Shown here: in pieces, positions 19,303 to 29,435 of the stretch | Position numbering within the stretch: position 1 is the first letter of the stretch | Layout: each line of letters begins with the position of its first letter | From: Sulfoacidibacillus ferrooxidans | Lineage (GTDB): Bacteria > Bacillota > Bacilli > Alicyclobacillales > SLC66 | Reading direction: 5' to 3' | Length of the DNA stretch: 64,000 nucleotides | NCBI RefSeq assembly: GCF_022606465.1 | Contig: NZ_JALBUF010000005.1 | Span: forward strand, 124,001-188,000 | Position numbers and translations under genes: made by a program | Notes under the pieces: generated by a model | What the model was told of the DNA's origin: nothing | Database searches by the model: none | Seen by the model: the letters and a program-made list of their open reading frames with translations, nothing else

Positions 19303-19330
19303 GTGATTGGATATACTCGGGTAGAGGACG

Positions 19331-22300
19331 TTGTGTAGGGTGATAGAAGACTTAGGAGTAGTAGATCATGGTTCCGTGTTGCCAGAAACGAGTAGTGATG
19401 AGTTTAATACAGTAGTTGTAAAGAATGTTGTAAAAAATATTGAGGTAGACAGGAACGCTTTTGATCGGTTGTTACCGTGTATTGGGATGACTTATGTCCA
19501 CGAACGAGATCATCGACTTCTTCTGTCATTGCATGAGAGTTGTCATTTGAGTCCGATAGAGATCGTAGGTGGAGTGAATTATTTACAGCTACAAATACCA
19601 GAAGTAGGTATTGAATTTGACATGACTGCCGTTTCGAGTGATCCATTGAAGACACGGCTATATGACATGACGGAAGAACAAAGTAATGTTTTTTTGAGCA
19701 CTTGTATAGGAGCAGCTGCTTGGTTACTTATGGAAAGGGAACCTACGTTGCGTGGAGAGTTACAGCAAGTCAAGTGGCGACTTAGACAGACAACAACTCT
19801 ACAATTGCAAATGTCTGGTTCTCTTGCTTTTTTTCGTACAAGGAACATTGATCGGCGCTTAGAAGATATGATTCGTCTCCTTACTCGCAATTCTGCTCTT
19901 TCTGTAGAATTTTCTGAAGGAGTGAGCCGTGAGGAGCGGGTAGAGGCGTTTCGCCAGGAAATCGAGCAGCAAGATCAAGACGTCTTGCGTCAGCAATGGT
20001 TAGAAGTTTCAGTTACAAAAGAGAATGCGGATGTGCCAGCACGCAAAGTGGAGTTTGGTCAATCCTTTGATGAATCAGCGCAAGCTTTACATGTGATTCA
20101 GGATGAAATGAGAAAAGTAGTGGCAGAGGGACGTATTTTTGGTGTAGAATGGCGTGATTTGGCGAACGGTCGGCAACTATGCCAATTTTTCTTAACGGAT
20201 GATACTGACTCTGTCACTTGTAAAGTATTTTCTAAGAGTGGGAAAAAAGAAAGTCCACTTCCTCCGCTGTCAGACGGCATGCACTTACGTGTTCGTGGAT
20301 CGGTTCAGTATGACACGTATTCCAAAGAACTTGTTCTACAAGTAAATGATTTCTACGAGTATGCTGTGGTCAATACGTGTGATGAGGCAGAGGAAACGCG
20401 TGTGGAATTACATGCTCACACGCAAATGAGTACACTTGATGGTGTGGTTACTGCGGGGGATCTTGTGGCCGCGGCAAAGGCATATGGTCATAGTGCCATA
20501 GCTATTACGGATCATGGTGTGGTACAGGCATATCCCGATGCGTTTGCAGCGTCTAAAAAGCATAATGTCAAAGTGCTTTACGGTGTAGAGATCAACATGA
20601 TCGACATTGGTCAAACCATTGTTTATCAAATGAAAGATTTTCCAATTACAGATGATACGACATATGTTGTATTTGATACGGAAACGACAGGATTATCTGC
20701 AGCAGAACATGAGTTGATTGAAATAGCTGGAGTTAAGATGCGTCGTGGAGAAATTATTGATACTTTTGCTGAACTGATTGCGCCTATCAAAGCGATTCCT
20801 CCCAAGATCACTGAGATTACGAGTATTACTAACGATATGGTTTCTGGGAAGCCAACTGTGGATCAGGTTTTACCTGCATTTCGCAAGTTTTGTGAAGGTG
20901 CAATTCTTGTCGCTCATAACGCAGAGTTTGATCTTTCATTTTTAGCTGTTCAGGCATCAAAGATCGGACTTGATCCGTTTACGCAACCGACGATTGATAC
21001 ACTTGGTCTTGCAAGGACCCTGTTCCCAACGGATCGCAATCACAAATTAAAAACATTGACGCAAAAATTCAATGTGACGTTAACACAGCATCACCGCGCA
21101 CTCGCAGACTCTGAAGCGACAGGAAGAGTTTTTTACAAACTATTAGAAGAAGCGAAGGTGCAACACGGAGTCAGTGGATTAGCTGATCTTGCTTCCGTCT
21201 CGGCTAAAAGTGGTGATTTTGCACGCAGTCGCCCGTATCATGCGACTGTGCTTGTTCAGTCGCAGAGCGGACTGCGCAATTTATATCGCCTGATCTCAGC
21301 GGCTCATGTCGATTATTTTTACCGTGAACCAAGAACACCGCGGCAATTGTTAAAACAGTATAGAGAGGGTCTACTTATTGGCTCTGGATGTAAGTTGGGT
21401 GAATTATTTCAAGCCTTATTGCGAGGGAAAACGGATCAAGATATTCGCGTGATGATGCAGTTTTATGATTTTATAGAACTACAGCCACCTGATCACTACA
21501 TGGCTCTAATTGATTCGGGAGAAGTTGGTAGCTATGAGGTTGTTAGAGACTATCATAGGCGTTTATTAGCGATCGCAGATGAACTGCAAAAGCCTGTCGT
21601 TGCAACAGGAGATGTGCACTTTTTACGAAGTGAAGACGCTGTCTACCGCGAGATTATACTACACAGTGCGCCTGGTCGACGAGATGTAAAGATGGGCGGG
21701 CAACAACCTCCTCTAACGTTTCGGACGACCAAGGACATGCTCGAAGCATTTTCTCATTTGGGAGAGCGTGCACATGAAGTTGTCGTTACAAATACACGTG
21801 AAATTGCAGATCAAATAGAAGAAGTTAGACCACTTCCAGATAAAGTGTACCCGCCCAATATGGATGGTGCAGAAGATCAGGTACGTACATTATCCCTTAC
21901 TAAGGCACATGAACTGTATGGTGAAACGCTACCTGAAGTTGTGGATGAGCGGTTGCAAAAAGAATTACACAGTATTATCACGCACGGTTTTTCGGTTAAC
22001 TATCTGATTGCCCATAAACTTGTGACGAAAAGTTTGGAAGATGGCTATATTGTTGGTTCTCGTGGTTCTGTGGGTTCTTCTTTTGTAGCTACCATGCTGG
22101 ATATTACAGAGGTAAATCCACTTGCCCCTCACTACTTGTGTAGGACTTGTCAAGCGTCTGAATTTATTTTAGACGGCACGATTGGTTCTGGATTTGATTT
22201 GCCTGATAAGGAGTGCCCGGTTTGTCACACTCCGATGAGAAAAGATGGACAGGATATTCCTTTTGAAACTTTTTTAGGCTTCAAAGGAGACAAAGTTCCA

Positions 22301-23719
22301 GATATTGACTTAAACTTTTCGGGTGAATATCAGGCACGTGCTCATAAATACACAGAAGAACTATTTGGAACGGAGTTTGTCTATAGAGCAGGAACAATCT
22401 CTACGATTGCAGATAAAACTGCTTTTGGTTACGTTCGTAAATGGGCAGATGATCAAGGGAAAATGTTGCGAGCTGCAGAAATACAGCGTCTGGTTGCAGG
22501 GTGCACAGGTATTAAAAGAACGACGGGTCAGCATCCCGGCGGATTAATTATCGTACCGAATGACTATGAAATTTATGATTTTTGCCCCATTCAATATCCC
22601 GCAGATGATCGCAATGCAGAGATGCGCACGACTCACTTTGATTTTCATGCGATTCATGACAACTTGTTAAAATTGGATATTTTAGGGCATGATGATCCAA
22701 CCGTTTTGCGCATGTTGCAAGATATAACAGGGATGGATGTACGCCAGGTTCCTGTTGATGATCCTAAAGTGTATGATCTTTTTCGCGGAACGGAGTCACT
22801 AGGTGTAAAGCCACAGGAAATTAAATCACAAACGGGAACGTATGGTATTCCTGAATTTGGTACAAAGTTTGTTCGTCAAATGTTAGAGGATACGAAACCT
22901 AATACGTTTGCTGATTTAGTTAGAATATCTGGTTTGTCGCATGGAACTGACGTTTGGTTAAATAATGCACAAGAGTTAATTAGACAACAGACGGCTCCTC
23001 TGAATCAGGTTATTTGTTGTCGTGATGACATTATGGTGTATTTGATTTATCGTGGTCTCGAGCCATCCCGCGCCTTTAAAATTATGGAATCTGTTCGCAA
23101 AGGGAAAGGCTTAACGGATGAGGATGAGCAATACATGAAGTCATTCGATGTCCCTGATTGGTATATGAATTCTTGCCAAAAAATTAAATACATGTTTCCT
23201 AAAGCGCACGCTGCAGCTTATGTATTAAATGCTGTGCGCATTGCATATTTTAAAGTACATGAACCTCTTAGTTTCTATGCGGCCTATTTTACTGTACGTG
23301 CGGAAGACTTTGAGTTGGAATTGATGGCACGAGGTGCAGATGCGATTGCAGCGCGCTTGGAGGAGATTGAAGGTAAAGGGATCACTGCTTCTCCCAAAGA
23401 AAAATCTCTACAAACTGTACTAGAAGTGGCGTTAGAAATGACGCGCCGAGGATATTGTTTTCACACATTAGGGTTATATGAATCTGATGCAACGAGATTT
23501 CTCGTCCATGACCATGGCCTTCTTCCGCCGTTTGCCGCGGCATCTGGTATTGGAGTGGCAGCTGCTAAAAATATTGTCTCTGCTCGTGAAGAGACATCAT
23601 TTTTATCGAGGGAAGATCTTCAGAATCGAGCACATGTGTCTAAAACGGTTGTGGATCTATTGGTTCAAAGTGGATGCCTTGAAGGCTTGCCAGAATCTAA
23701 TCAGCTCTCTCTTTTTTAG
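19331..23719 (+). CDS. polC: DNA polymerase III alpha subunit, PolC type
   Basis: Main replicative polymerase of low-GC Gram-positives. Domains in order: variable N-terminus, OB fold (about 265-345), PHP domain beginning ELHAHTQMSTLDG (359), a DnaQ-type 3'-5' exonuclease inserted in PHP (D449, E451 in VVFDTETTG), a zinc-binding segment with CRTC and CPVC, the polymerase core with catalytic PDIDLNF (990-996), and HhH motifs. The protein ends in QLSLF, a classic sliding-clamp-binding motif. The start is TTG 19331 or GTG 19340; AGAGGA is 3 or 12 bases away, so this is uncertain. Confidence 0.96.
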   Translation: MCRVIEDLGVVDHGSVLPETSSDEFNTVVVKNVVKNIEVDRNAFDRLLPCIGMTYVHERDHRLLLSLHESCHLSPIEIVGGVNYLQLQIPEVGIEFDMTAVSSDPLKTRLYDMTEEQSNVFLSTCIGAAAWLLMEREPTLRGELQQVKWRLRQTTTLQLQMSGSLAFFRTRNIDRRLEDMIRLLTRNSALSVEFSEGVSREERVEAFRQEIEQQDQDVLRQQWLEVSVTKENADVPARKVEFGQSFDESAQALHVIQDEMRKVVAEGRIFGVEWRDLANGRQLCQFFLTDDTDSVTCKVFSKSGKKESPLPPLSDGMHLRVRGSVQYDTYSKELVLQVNDFYEYAVVNTCDEAEETRVELHAHTQMSTLDGVVTAGDLVAAAKAYGHSAIAITDHGVVQAYPDAFAASKKHNVKVLYGVEINMIDIGQTIVYQMKDFPITDDTTYVVFDTETTGLSAAEHELIEIAGVKMRRGEIIDTFAELIAPIKAIPPKITEITSITNDMVSGKPTVDQVLPAFRKFCEGAILVAHNAEFDLSFLAVQASKIGLDPFTQPTIDTLGLARTLFPTDRNHKLKTLTQKFNVTLTQHHRALADSEATGRVFYKLLEEAKVQHGVSGLADLASVSAKSGDFARSRPYHATVLVQSQSGLRNLYRLISAAHVDYFYREPRTPRQLLKQYREGLLIGSGCKLGELFQALLRGKTDQDIRVMMQFYDFIELQPPDHYMALIDSGEVGSYEVVRDYHRRLLAIADELQKPVVATGDVHFLRSEDAVYREIILHSAPGRRDVKMGGQQPPLTFRTTKDMLEAFSHLGERAHEVVVTNTREIADQIEEVRPLPDKVYPPNMDGAEDQVRTLSLTKAHELYGETLPEVVDERLQKELHSIITHGFSVNYLIAHKLVTKSLEDGYIVGSRGSVGSSFVATMLDITEVNPLAPHYLCRTCQASEFILDGTIGSGFDLPDKECPVCHTPMRKDGQDIPFETFLGFKGDKVPDIDLNFSGEYQARAHKYTEELFGTEFVYRAGTISTIADKTAFGYVRKWADDQGKMLRAAEIQRLVAGCTGIKRTTGQHPGGLIIVPNDYEIYDFCPIQYPADDRNAEMRTTHFDFHAIHDNLLKLDILGHDDPTVLRMLQDITGMDVRQVPVDDPKVYDLFRGTESLGVKPQEIKSQTGTYGIPEFGTKFVRQMLEDTKPNTFADLVRISGLSHGTDVWLNNAQELIRQQTAPLNQVICCRDDIMVYLIYRGLEPSRAFKIMESVRKGKGLTDEDEQYMKSFDVPDWYMNSCQKIKYMFPKAHAAAYVLNAVRIAYFKVHEPLSFYAAYFTVRAEDFELELMARGADAIAARLEEIEGKGITASPKEKSLQTVLEVALEMTRRGYCFHTLGLYESDATRFLVHDHGLLPPFAAASGIGVAAAKNIVSAREETSFLSREDLQNRAHVSKTVVDLLVQSGCLEGLPESNQLSLF

Positions 23720-23756
23720 TTCTAGGTGTGTTCAAGAGGTGCACGACCCCCTATTG

Positions 23757-23786
23757 TTGCAAGGCATGCCCTCCCCATGATATACT
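23757..23786 (+). promoter_or_regulatory. Sigma-A promoter of the rimP-nusA-infB operon
   Basis: TTGCAA (23757-23762), 18 bp, TATACT (23781-23786), with TG one base before the -10. The next gene is rimP, about 115 nt downstream. Confidence 0.65.
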
Positions 23787-23825
23787 TAACACAACGACAG
23801 AGAGTGAAATACTTTCGTGCGAAGC

Positions 23826-23848
23826 AAGAGTGGGGGTTCCCCACTCTT
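23826..23848 (+). other. Hairpin in the rimP leader
   Basis: AAGAGTGGGG (23826-23835), loop GTT, CCCCACTCTT (23839-23848): a perfect 10-bp stem followed by TCGTTTG. Strong enough to be an attenuator, although the T tract is interrupted. It starts about 30 nt from the inferred transcript start. Confidence 0.6.
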
Positions 23849-23902
23849 TCGTTTGTATGATTTGTTCGACCCCTTAGGATTGAGGGGTTCAGGAGGGTGT
23901 AT

Positions 23903-24370
23903 ATGGCCGCCAAGCAAAAGGTGACCGATCTCGTTATGGAGATGGTTGCGCCGGTTTTGCGGGAAGCTGGATTAGAACTAGTTGAAGTGGAGTATAAAAA
24001 AGAAGGCGCTAACTGGATCTTGCGAGTGTTTCTTGACCGCCCGGGTGGAGCAGTGGATTTAGATGATTGTGCACATGTGAGTGAGGCATTGTCTACCGCG
24101 TTGGATGAGACTGATCCCATTCCTAGTGCTTATTTTCTTGAAGTATCTTCTGCTGGTGCAGAGCGAACGTTAAAAACTGCACGCGATTTTGAATTGGCTA
24201 TTGGTAAACGCATCTTTGTGTCCTTTTATGAACCATTTGAAGGAAATAAGAACGTCGAAGGAACGCTTATGGAAAGTGATGAAGAGGTATTGCGCGTCTG
24301 GCAAGACCCTGCAATGGTAGTCATTCCAAAAGATAAGATAGCGTCAGTCCGGCTAGCTCTAGTATGGTGA
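23903..24370 (+). CDS. rimP: Ribosome maturation factor RimP
   Basis: Helps assemble the 30S subunit. N-terminal alpha/beta domain with LELVEVEYKKEG and FLDRPGGAVDLDDCAHVS, then PYFLEVSSAG-like (AYFLEVSSAGAERTL) and a C-terminal SH3-like barrel. ATG 23903 follows AGGAGGG by 5 bases (155 aa). The order rimP-nusA-rnpM-ylxQ-infB is the standard Bacilli operon. Confidence 0.95.
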   Translation: MAAKQKVTDLVMEMVAPVLREAGLELVEVEYKKEGANWILRVFLDRPGGAVDLDDCAHVSEALSTALDETDPIPSAYFLEVSSAGAERTLKTARDFELAIGKRIFVSFYEPFEGNKNVEGTLMESDEEVLRVWQDPAMVVIPKDKIASVRLALVW

Positions 24371-24407
24371 GTTAGTTATTTTTGGCTTGAAAGGGGGTTA
24401 GCCGTGT

Positions 24408-25493
24408 ATGAATGCGGATTTTCTTGAGGCGCTCAATGAATTAGAAAAAGATCGTGGTATCAGTAGCGGCATCTTAATCGAAGCGATTGAGGCGGCGCTG
24501 ATTTCTGCTTATAAGCGCAATTTTAATTCTGCACAAAATGTGCGAGTGGAGATTGATCGCTTATCTGGAAGTATTCACGTGTACGCTCGTAAAACGGTGG
24601 TAGAGATACCACATGATCCAAGACTTGAGATGTCTCTTGATGCGGCGATGGATAGTAGTGCCTCTTATCGCTTAGGCGACATTGTAGAGGTTGAGGTCAC
24701 GCCGCGGGAGTTTGGCCGGATTGCAGCACAAACGGCTAAACAGGTAGTGACACAGCGTATACGTGAAGCGGAACGTGGGATTATCTACAATGCCTACGCT
24801 GATATGGAAGAAGATATCGTATCGGGTGTGGTATCGCGGCACGATGGCCGCTATTATTATGTCGATTTAGATCGTACGGAAGGTCTCTTATCTGTATCTG
24901 AGCAAATTCCGAGTGAGAAATTGACTCTTGGTGATCGTGTTCGAGCTTATATTTTACGGGTTGAAAAAACGACGAAAGGCCCGCAAATTTTGCTTTCACG
25001 TATTCATCCTGGACTTTTACGCAGATTGTTAGAGATGGAAGTTCCTGAAATTTACGATGGGGTTGTTGAAGTGAAGGCTGTAGCGCGCGAGGCTGGTTCA
25101 CGTTCTAAGGTGGCCGTGTTTTCGCACAATGTGGATGTAGATCCAATTGGTGCATGTGTAGGCCCGAAGGGTATGCGAATTCAATCGATTGTCACAGAAT
25201 TGCGTGGCGAAAAAATTGATGTGATTGAATGGAGTAACGATCCCGCTATATTTGTTGCAAGTGCTCTGTCTCCTGCTAAAGTGACAGATGTTGAAGTATA
25301 TGAAAGTGAGAAGGTTGCCCGAGTGGTTGTGCCGGATCACCAGTTGTCGCTCGCAATTGGCAAAGAAGGACAAAATGCACGATTGGCTGCCAAACTCACA
25401 GGTTGGAAAGTTGATATAAAAAGTGAGAGCCAGGTAGGGCATACATCGTCCGTTTTTGCGGAAGAAAAACACGATGCATGGTTGCAAGAATAG
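24408..25493 (+). CDS. nusA: Transcription factor NusA
   Basis: Controls pausing, termination and antitermination by RNA polymerase. N-terminal polymerase-binding domain (1-125), S1 domain (about 130-200), and two KH domains ([14 protein letters not shown] near 247 and [15 protein letters not shown] near 315). The 361 residues lack the C-terminal acidic repeats of proteobacteria, as usual for Firmicutes. Confidence 0.97.
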   Translation: MNADFLEALNELEKDRGISSGILIEAIEAALISAYKRNFNSAQNVRVEIDRLSGSIHVYARKTVVEIPHDPRLEMSLDAAMDSSASYRLGDIVEVEVTPREFGRIAAQTAKQVVTQRIREAERGIIYNAYADMEEDIVSGVVSRHDGRYYYVDLDRTEGLLSVSEQIPSEKLTLGDRVRAYILRVEKTTKGPQILLSRIHPGLLRRLLEMEVPEIYDGVVEVKAVAREAGSRSKVAVFSHNVDVDPIGACVGPKGMRIQSIVTELRGEKIDVIEWSNDPAIFVASALSPAKVTDVEVYESEKVARVVVPDHQLSLAIGKEGQNARLAAKLTGWKVDIKSESQVGHTSSVFAEEKHDAWLQE

Positions 25494-25508
25494 AAAGGGT
25501 GCATCGTC

Positions 25509-25781
25509 GTGAGAAAGATTCCGTTGCGCCAATGTGTGGGATGTCAAGAACAAAAGCCTAAGCGTAGTATGTTACGTATCGTTTTAACACCTACTGGAGA
25601 AGTGCATGTTGATTTGACGGGTAAAGTAGCTGGACGTGGAGCTTATATTTGCTCTACTCGGTCTTGTTTTGACATTGCACGGAAGAAAAAGGCGTTAGAG
25701 CGTGCGTTAAAAACTCAGCTTAGCTCAGAAATATACGATCGTTTAATAAGTGTGGTGGATATGAATGAGCAAGACGGATGA
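25509..25781 (+). CDS. rnpM: YlxR-family RNA-binding protein (RnpM)
   Basis: Small basic protein; the B. subtilis homologue modulates RNase P. CVGC near residue 9 and the GRGAYIC motif near residue 44 are characteristic. Length 90. GTG start; it overlaps ylxQ by 17 bases. Family assignment is secure, the in vivo role here is inference. Confidence 0.92.
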   Translation: MRKIPLRQCVGCQEQKPKRSMLRIVLTPTGEVHVDLTGKVAGRGAYICSTRSCFDIARKKKALERALKTQLSSEIYDRLISVVDMNEQDG

Positions 25782-26094
25782 GTTACTTGGTTTGCTCGGT
25801 CTTGCATCGCGCGCACGCGGGTTAGTCTCTGGTGACGATATCTGCATGCGCCATATTCGAGCACGAACTGCATACTACGTCATATTGACTACAGATGCAG
25901 GGAAAAATGGTGCAAAAAAAATACAAGATAAGTGTAGGTTTTATGGAATCCCCTTTTCCGTGGTTCTCGCGCGAGATGTTTTAGGGTCAGCGATTGGTAA
26001 AGAGGAGAGAACGGTGGTGGCAATCACGGATGAAAAATTCGCTAATAAAATCAATGAATTAGTTGAGCAAATCGTTGGAGGTGTAGATATTTGA
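25765..26094 (+). CDS. L7Ae-family ribosomal protein YlxQ
   Basis: Probable kink-turn RNA-binding protein of the L7Ae/L30e family: [16 protein letters not shown] at the N-terminus and an [17 protein letters not shown] block. Length 109. It sits between rnpM and infB as in B. subtilis. Its stop overlaps the infB TTG start. Confidence 0.9.
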   Translation: MSKTDELLGLLGLASRARGLVSGDDICMRHIRARTAYYVILTTDAGKNGAKKIQDKCRFYGIPFSVVLARDVLGSAIGKEERTVVAITDEKFANKINELVEQIVGGVDI

Positions 26095-29039
26095 CAAAAT
26101 TGCGTGTGTATGAATATGCGAAGCAGCATAACATGTCGAGCAAAGAAGTAATTACCATTTTAAGCCGGTTGGATATTCCGGTTAATAACCATATGAGTGT
26201 GATGGAGCCCCCGATGGTGTCTGCGGTAGAAGGGTTTTTTTCTGACGTAAAAGCTCGTGCAGCGGCTCGATCAGTTGCTATGCAAGAACGCCGTGGCTCA
26301 CATGATAGTATGCGCACTGGTGGTGGGGCAGTCACTACAGTTGTCGTTGATTCGCAAGGTGAGGCAAAGGGTGAGTCTAGTCTTACTTCTGTTGCTGGCT
26401 CTTCACAAAGTGAAAGTAAGAGCGATAGTGTGACTTCGACAACAAACGGTGTGACGACTACTCCTGAAGTGCGGACAGTATCTGGTCCGAGTTCGGATGA
26501 CGAGGCAGGCTCTCAAATAACGGGTGCTCGCATTGGTCAACCACAATCACCGCGACCTGTAGGGGATCGCAATCGCCCTTCAAATAACCAACATAGTAAC
26601 AACTATCGCAATGATAGGCCAAGGCCACAGGGTTCAAATGATCGTCCAAGTGGTAGTAGTAATCCTAATTATCACGGAAGCAATCCTAATCGCCCGAATT
26701 CAGGTGATACGAGGCGTAATTATGATAGCGACAGGAGACCGCGCGTCTCAAATGATTCATCATCTTCTGCTTCAGGCGAACGCCGTTCATCAGGTCCAAG
26801 TAATAGACCTCCGCAACAAAGCAGTGGTGGAGGACGTCCGCAAGGCCAAACATCGGCTCGTCCGATGGGAGGGCAACAAGGTGCCGGGAGTCGTGGTCCA
26901 AGACCTCCATATAATGGTGGCGGACAGGGCGATTCACGCAATCAAGGATCGAGTGGACGCCCACCGTATGCTAGCGGAGGCGGTCGGGCACCAGAACAGA
27001 AAACTGGCTTCTCTTCATCGCGCCCAGATAATCGCCGTCAAGGTACGGGAAGTTCTTTTGGCGGTTCGCAGACTCCTAGTACATCTTCAAGTTCACGTTT
27101 TCAGGGTGGATCTGACCAGAATCGCAACGGTCAAACTGGTGGACAGCGTAGTAGGCGCCCAGGGGAACGCAGCAATAATGGACGTCCGAATACTGGGGAC
27201 AGACGCGAAAACAGCCATAAGCTGCAACCGCCGCGCGGTCGCAGAGATACACGCTCGAACCATCAAGCTGTTAAATTACCGGAAGTACCGCGTCAAGTGA
27301 CCGTCGATTCACCCATGACGATTTTAGAGTTTGCTCATCTGATACGCCGCGAGGCATCAGAGGTGATTAAAAAGTTGCTCTTCCTAGGTATGCCTATGAC
27401 TATCAATCAAGAAATTGATACAGATATGATGGCACTTGTAGGGGCAGAATTAAATGCAGAAGTGACTGTTGTAGCACCTCGTGATGTAGAGGCCGAGGAG
27501 ATGCTGGTAGAAGCTGTTGATGAGGCATCTCTAGAGTGGCGTCCTCCGATCGTAACGATTATGGGCCATGTCGATCACGGTAAAACAACGTTACTAGACG
27601 CAATTCGCGAAACCAATGTGACCGCATCTGAAGCGGGCGGGATTACGCAACATATTGGTGCATATCAAGTTGAAATTAATCATAAAAAGATTACATTCCT
27701 TGATACGCCAGGCCACGCAGCATTTACTACTATGCGTGCTCGTGGTGCGCAGATTACTGATATTACAGTGCTTGTCGTAGCAGCAGATGACGGTGTCATG
27801 CCGCAGACGATTGAGGCTGTCAACCATGCTAAAGCGGCTAATGTGCCTATTATTGTAGCTGTTAATAAAATGGATAAACCAGATGCCAATCCTGACCGCA
27901 TCAAACAAGAGTTGACAGAGTACGGTCTTGTTGCGGAGGAGTGGGGTGGCGATACGATCTTTGTGCCACTATCTGCTTTGAAAAAAGAAGGAATTGAAGA
28001 TCTTCTTGAAATGATCTTGTTGGTAGCTGAAGTTGCAGACCTGAAGGCTAGCTTGTCTATGCGTGCAAGGGGATCTGTGATCGAAGCAGAATTGGATCGT
28101 GGAAGAGGTCCTGTTGCTACTGTTCTTGTACAAAATGGTATTCTTCGCATCGGTGATGTGGTTGTAGCGGGTAATACATTTGGGAAAATCCGTGCCATGG
28201 TTAATGATCGAGGACGGCGTGTGAAAGAAGCGCTCCCTTCTGCTCCAGTGGAGATCATTGGACTTTCAGCTGTGCCAAATGCTGGTGATTTATTTGTTGT
28301 GTACGATGATGAGCGACAAGGGCGATTGGTCGCTGAACGTAGATCTATGCGTCAACGGGCAGAAGAACTAGGTACCACTTCGCGCGTCACCTTGGATGAT
28401 CTATATAAGCAGATTCAAGAGGGCGAAGTGAAAGATTTGAATGTCATTCTTAAAGCGGATGTACATGGTTCGGCTGAAGCCGTACTTGGCGCTTTGCAAA
28501 AGATATCGGTCAGTGGAGTACGCATTCGAGTGATCCATACAGGTGTGGGAGCGATCACAGAGTCGGATATTCTACTTGCATCGGCTTCTAATGCTATTGT
28601 TATTGGATTTAATGTCCGTCCAGAGACCAATGCTGCAAAAATGGCAGAATCAGAAAAAGTGGATGTGCGCTTACATCGCATTATTTATCACTTAATCGAT
28701 GAAATTGAGGCTGCATCTAAAGGGATGTTAGACCCAGAATATAAAGAAGTCATTTTGGGCCGTGCAGAGATTCGCCAACTGTTTAAGATCTCAAAATTAG
28801 GTACGATTGCAGGTGCTTTTGTCATTGATGGTAAAATGGTCCGCGATGCAGATGTTCGCTTAACCCGTGGCGGCGTTATAGTCTTTGAAGGCAAATTAGA
28901 TTCTTTAAAACGCTTCAAAGACGATGCGAAAGAAGTTGCCACTGGTTATGAATGTGGCTTAACGCTCGATCATTTTAATGACCTAAAAGAAGGCGACATC
29001 GTTGAAGCTTATAAGATGGAAGCCATCAAAGCGGAGTAG
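26091..29039 (+). CDS. infB: Translation initiation factor IF-2
   Basis: GTPase that places initiator tRNA on the ribosome. N-terminal helical domain (1-52), then a disordered Gly/Arg/Asn/Ser/Pro/Gln-rich linker of roughly 330 residues (about 70-400), a second IF2_N domain (403-460), GTPase domain with GHVDHGKT (492-499), DTPGHAAF and NKMD, and C-terminal beta-barrel and initiator-tRNA-binding domains. At 982 aa it is about 270 longer than the B. subtilis protein (716), due to the linker. The TTG start follows GGAGGTG and overlaps ylxQ. Confidence 0.96.
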   Translation: MTKLRVYEYAKQHNMSSKEVITILSRLDIPVNNHMSVMEPPMVSAVEGFFSDVKARAAARSVAMQERRGSHDSMRTGGGAVTTVVVDSQGEAKGESSLTSVAGSSQSESKSDSVTSTTNGVTTTPEVRTVSGPSSDDEAGSQITGARIGQPQSPRPVGDRNRPSNNQHSNNYRNDRPRPQGSNDRPSGSSNPNYHGSNPNRPNSGDTRRNYDSDRRPRVSNDSSSSASGERRSSGPSNRPPQQSSGGGRPQGQTSARPMGGQQGAGSRGPRPPYNGGGQGDSRNQGSSGRPPYASGGGRAPEQKTGFSSSRPDNRRQGTGSSFGGSQTPSTSSSSRFQGGSDQNRNGQTGGQRSRRPGERSNNGRPNTGDRRENSHKLQPPRGRRDTRSNHQAVKLPEVPRQVTVDSPMTILEFAHLIRREASEVIKKLLFLGMPMTINQEIDTDMMALVGAELNAEVTVVAPRDVEAEEMLVEAVDEASLEWRPPIVTIMGHVDHGKTTLLDAIRETNVTASEAGGITQHIGAYQVEINHKKITFLDTPGHAAFTTMRARGAQITDITVLVVAADDGVMPQTIEAVNHAKAANVPIIVAVNKMDKPDANPDRIKQELTEYGLVAEEWGGDTIFVPLSALKKEGIEDLLEMILLVAEVADLKASLSMRARGSVIEAELDRGRGPVATVLVQNGILRIGDVVVAGNTFGKIRAMVNDRGRRVKEALPSAPVEIIGLSAVPNAGDLFVVYDDERQGRLVAERRSMRQRAEELGTTSRVTLDDLYKQIQEGEVKDLNVILKADVHGSAEAVLGALQKISVSGVRIRVIHTGVGAITESDILLASASNAIVIGFNVRPETNAAKMAESEKVDVRLHRIIYHLIDEIEAASKGMLDPEYKEVILGRAEIRQLFKISKLGTIAGAFVIDGKMVRDADVRLTRGGVIVFEGKLDSLKRFKDDAKEVATGYECGLTLDHFNDLKEGDIVEAYKMEAIKAE

Positions 29040-29048
29040 GTGTGACAA

Positions 29049-29435
29049 ATGAAACTTCGCGTGGAACGAATTGCCTTACAAATACAGCGCGAAATTAGCG
29101 ATATTGTGCAACATCACTTGAAAGACCCGCGTGTCGGATTTGTTACTGTCACAGATGTAGAGTTATCAAACGATATGAGCTACGCAAAAGTGTTTATTTC
29201 AGTTATGGGGACTCCTACTCAAAAAGAGGAGTCAATGCTAGGGCTGGAACGAGCACGTGGTTTCATTCGTTCTGAGCTTGGCAACCGCATTCGCTTGCGC
29301 GTTACCCCTGAGATACAGTTTCGTTTAGATCAGTCCATTGATTATAGTGCACGCATTGAGCATGTACTTCATGAGATCCTTCCCCGCGATGATGCTCAAA
29401 GGGCCATACGGGAAGGGGAGGATGACGATCGCTAA
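29049..29435 (+). CDS. rbfA: Ribosome-binding factor A
   Basis: Needed for late 30S maturation and cold adaptation. KH-like fold with ALQIQREISDIVQHHLKDPR, VTVTDVELSNDMSYAKVF and a C-terminal SIDYSARIEHVLHEI. Length 128. It overlaps the inferred nrnA start by 14 bases. Confidence 0.95.
   Translation: MKLRVERIALQIQREISDIVQHHLKDPRVGFVTVTDVELSNDMSYAKVFISVMGTPTQKEESMLGLERARGFIRSELGNRIRLRVTPEIQFRLDQSIDYSARIEHVLHEILPRDDAQRAIREGEDDDR

Noticed and set aside
23728-23750. Second copy of the recA-leader repeat (GTTCAAGAGG near 23730)
   Set aside because: Only a short imperfect match to one arm; no partner arm or body.
26611-27300. 229-aa plus-strand open frame inside infB
   Set aside because: Alternative frame of the low-complexity IF-2 linker; composition mirrors the skewed codons and no ribosome site supports it.
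27680-28258. 192-aa minus-strand open frame over infB
   Set aside because: Antisense of the GTPase domain; arises from codon bias.
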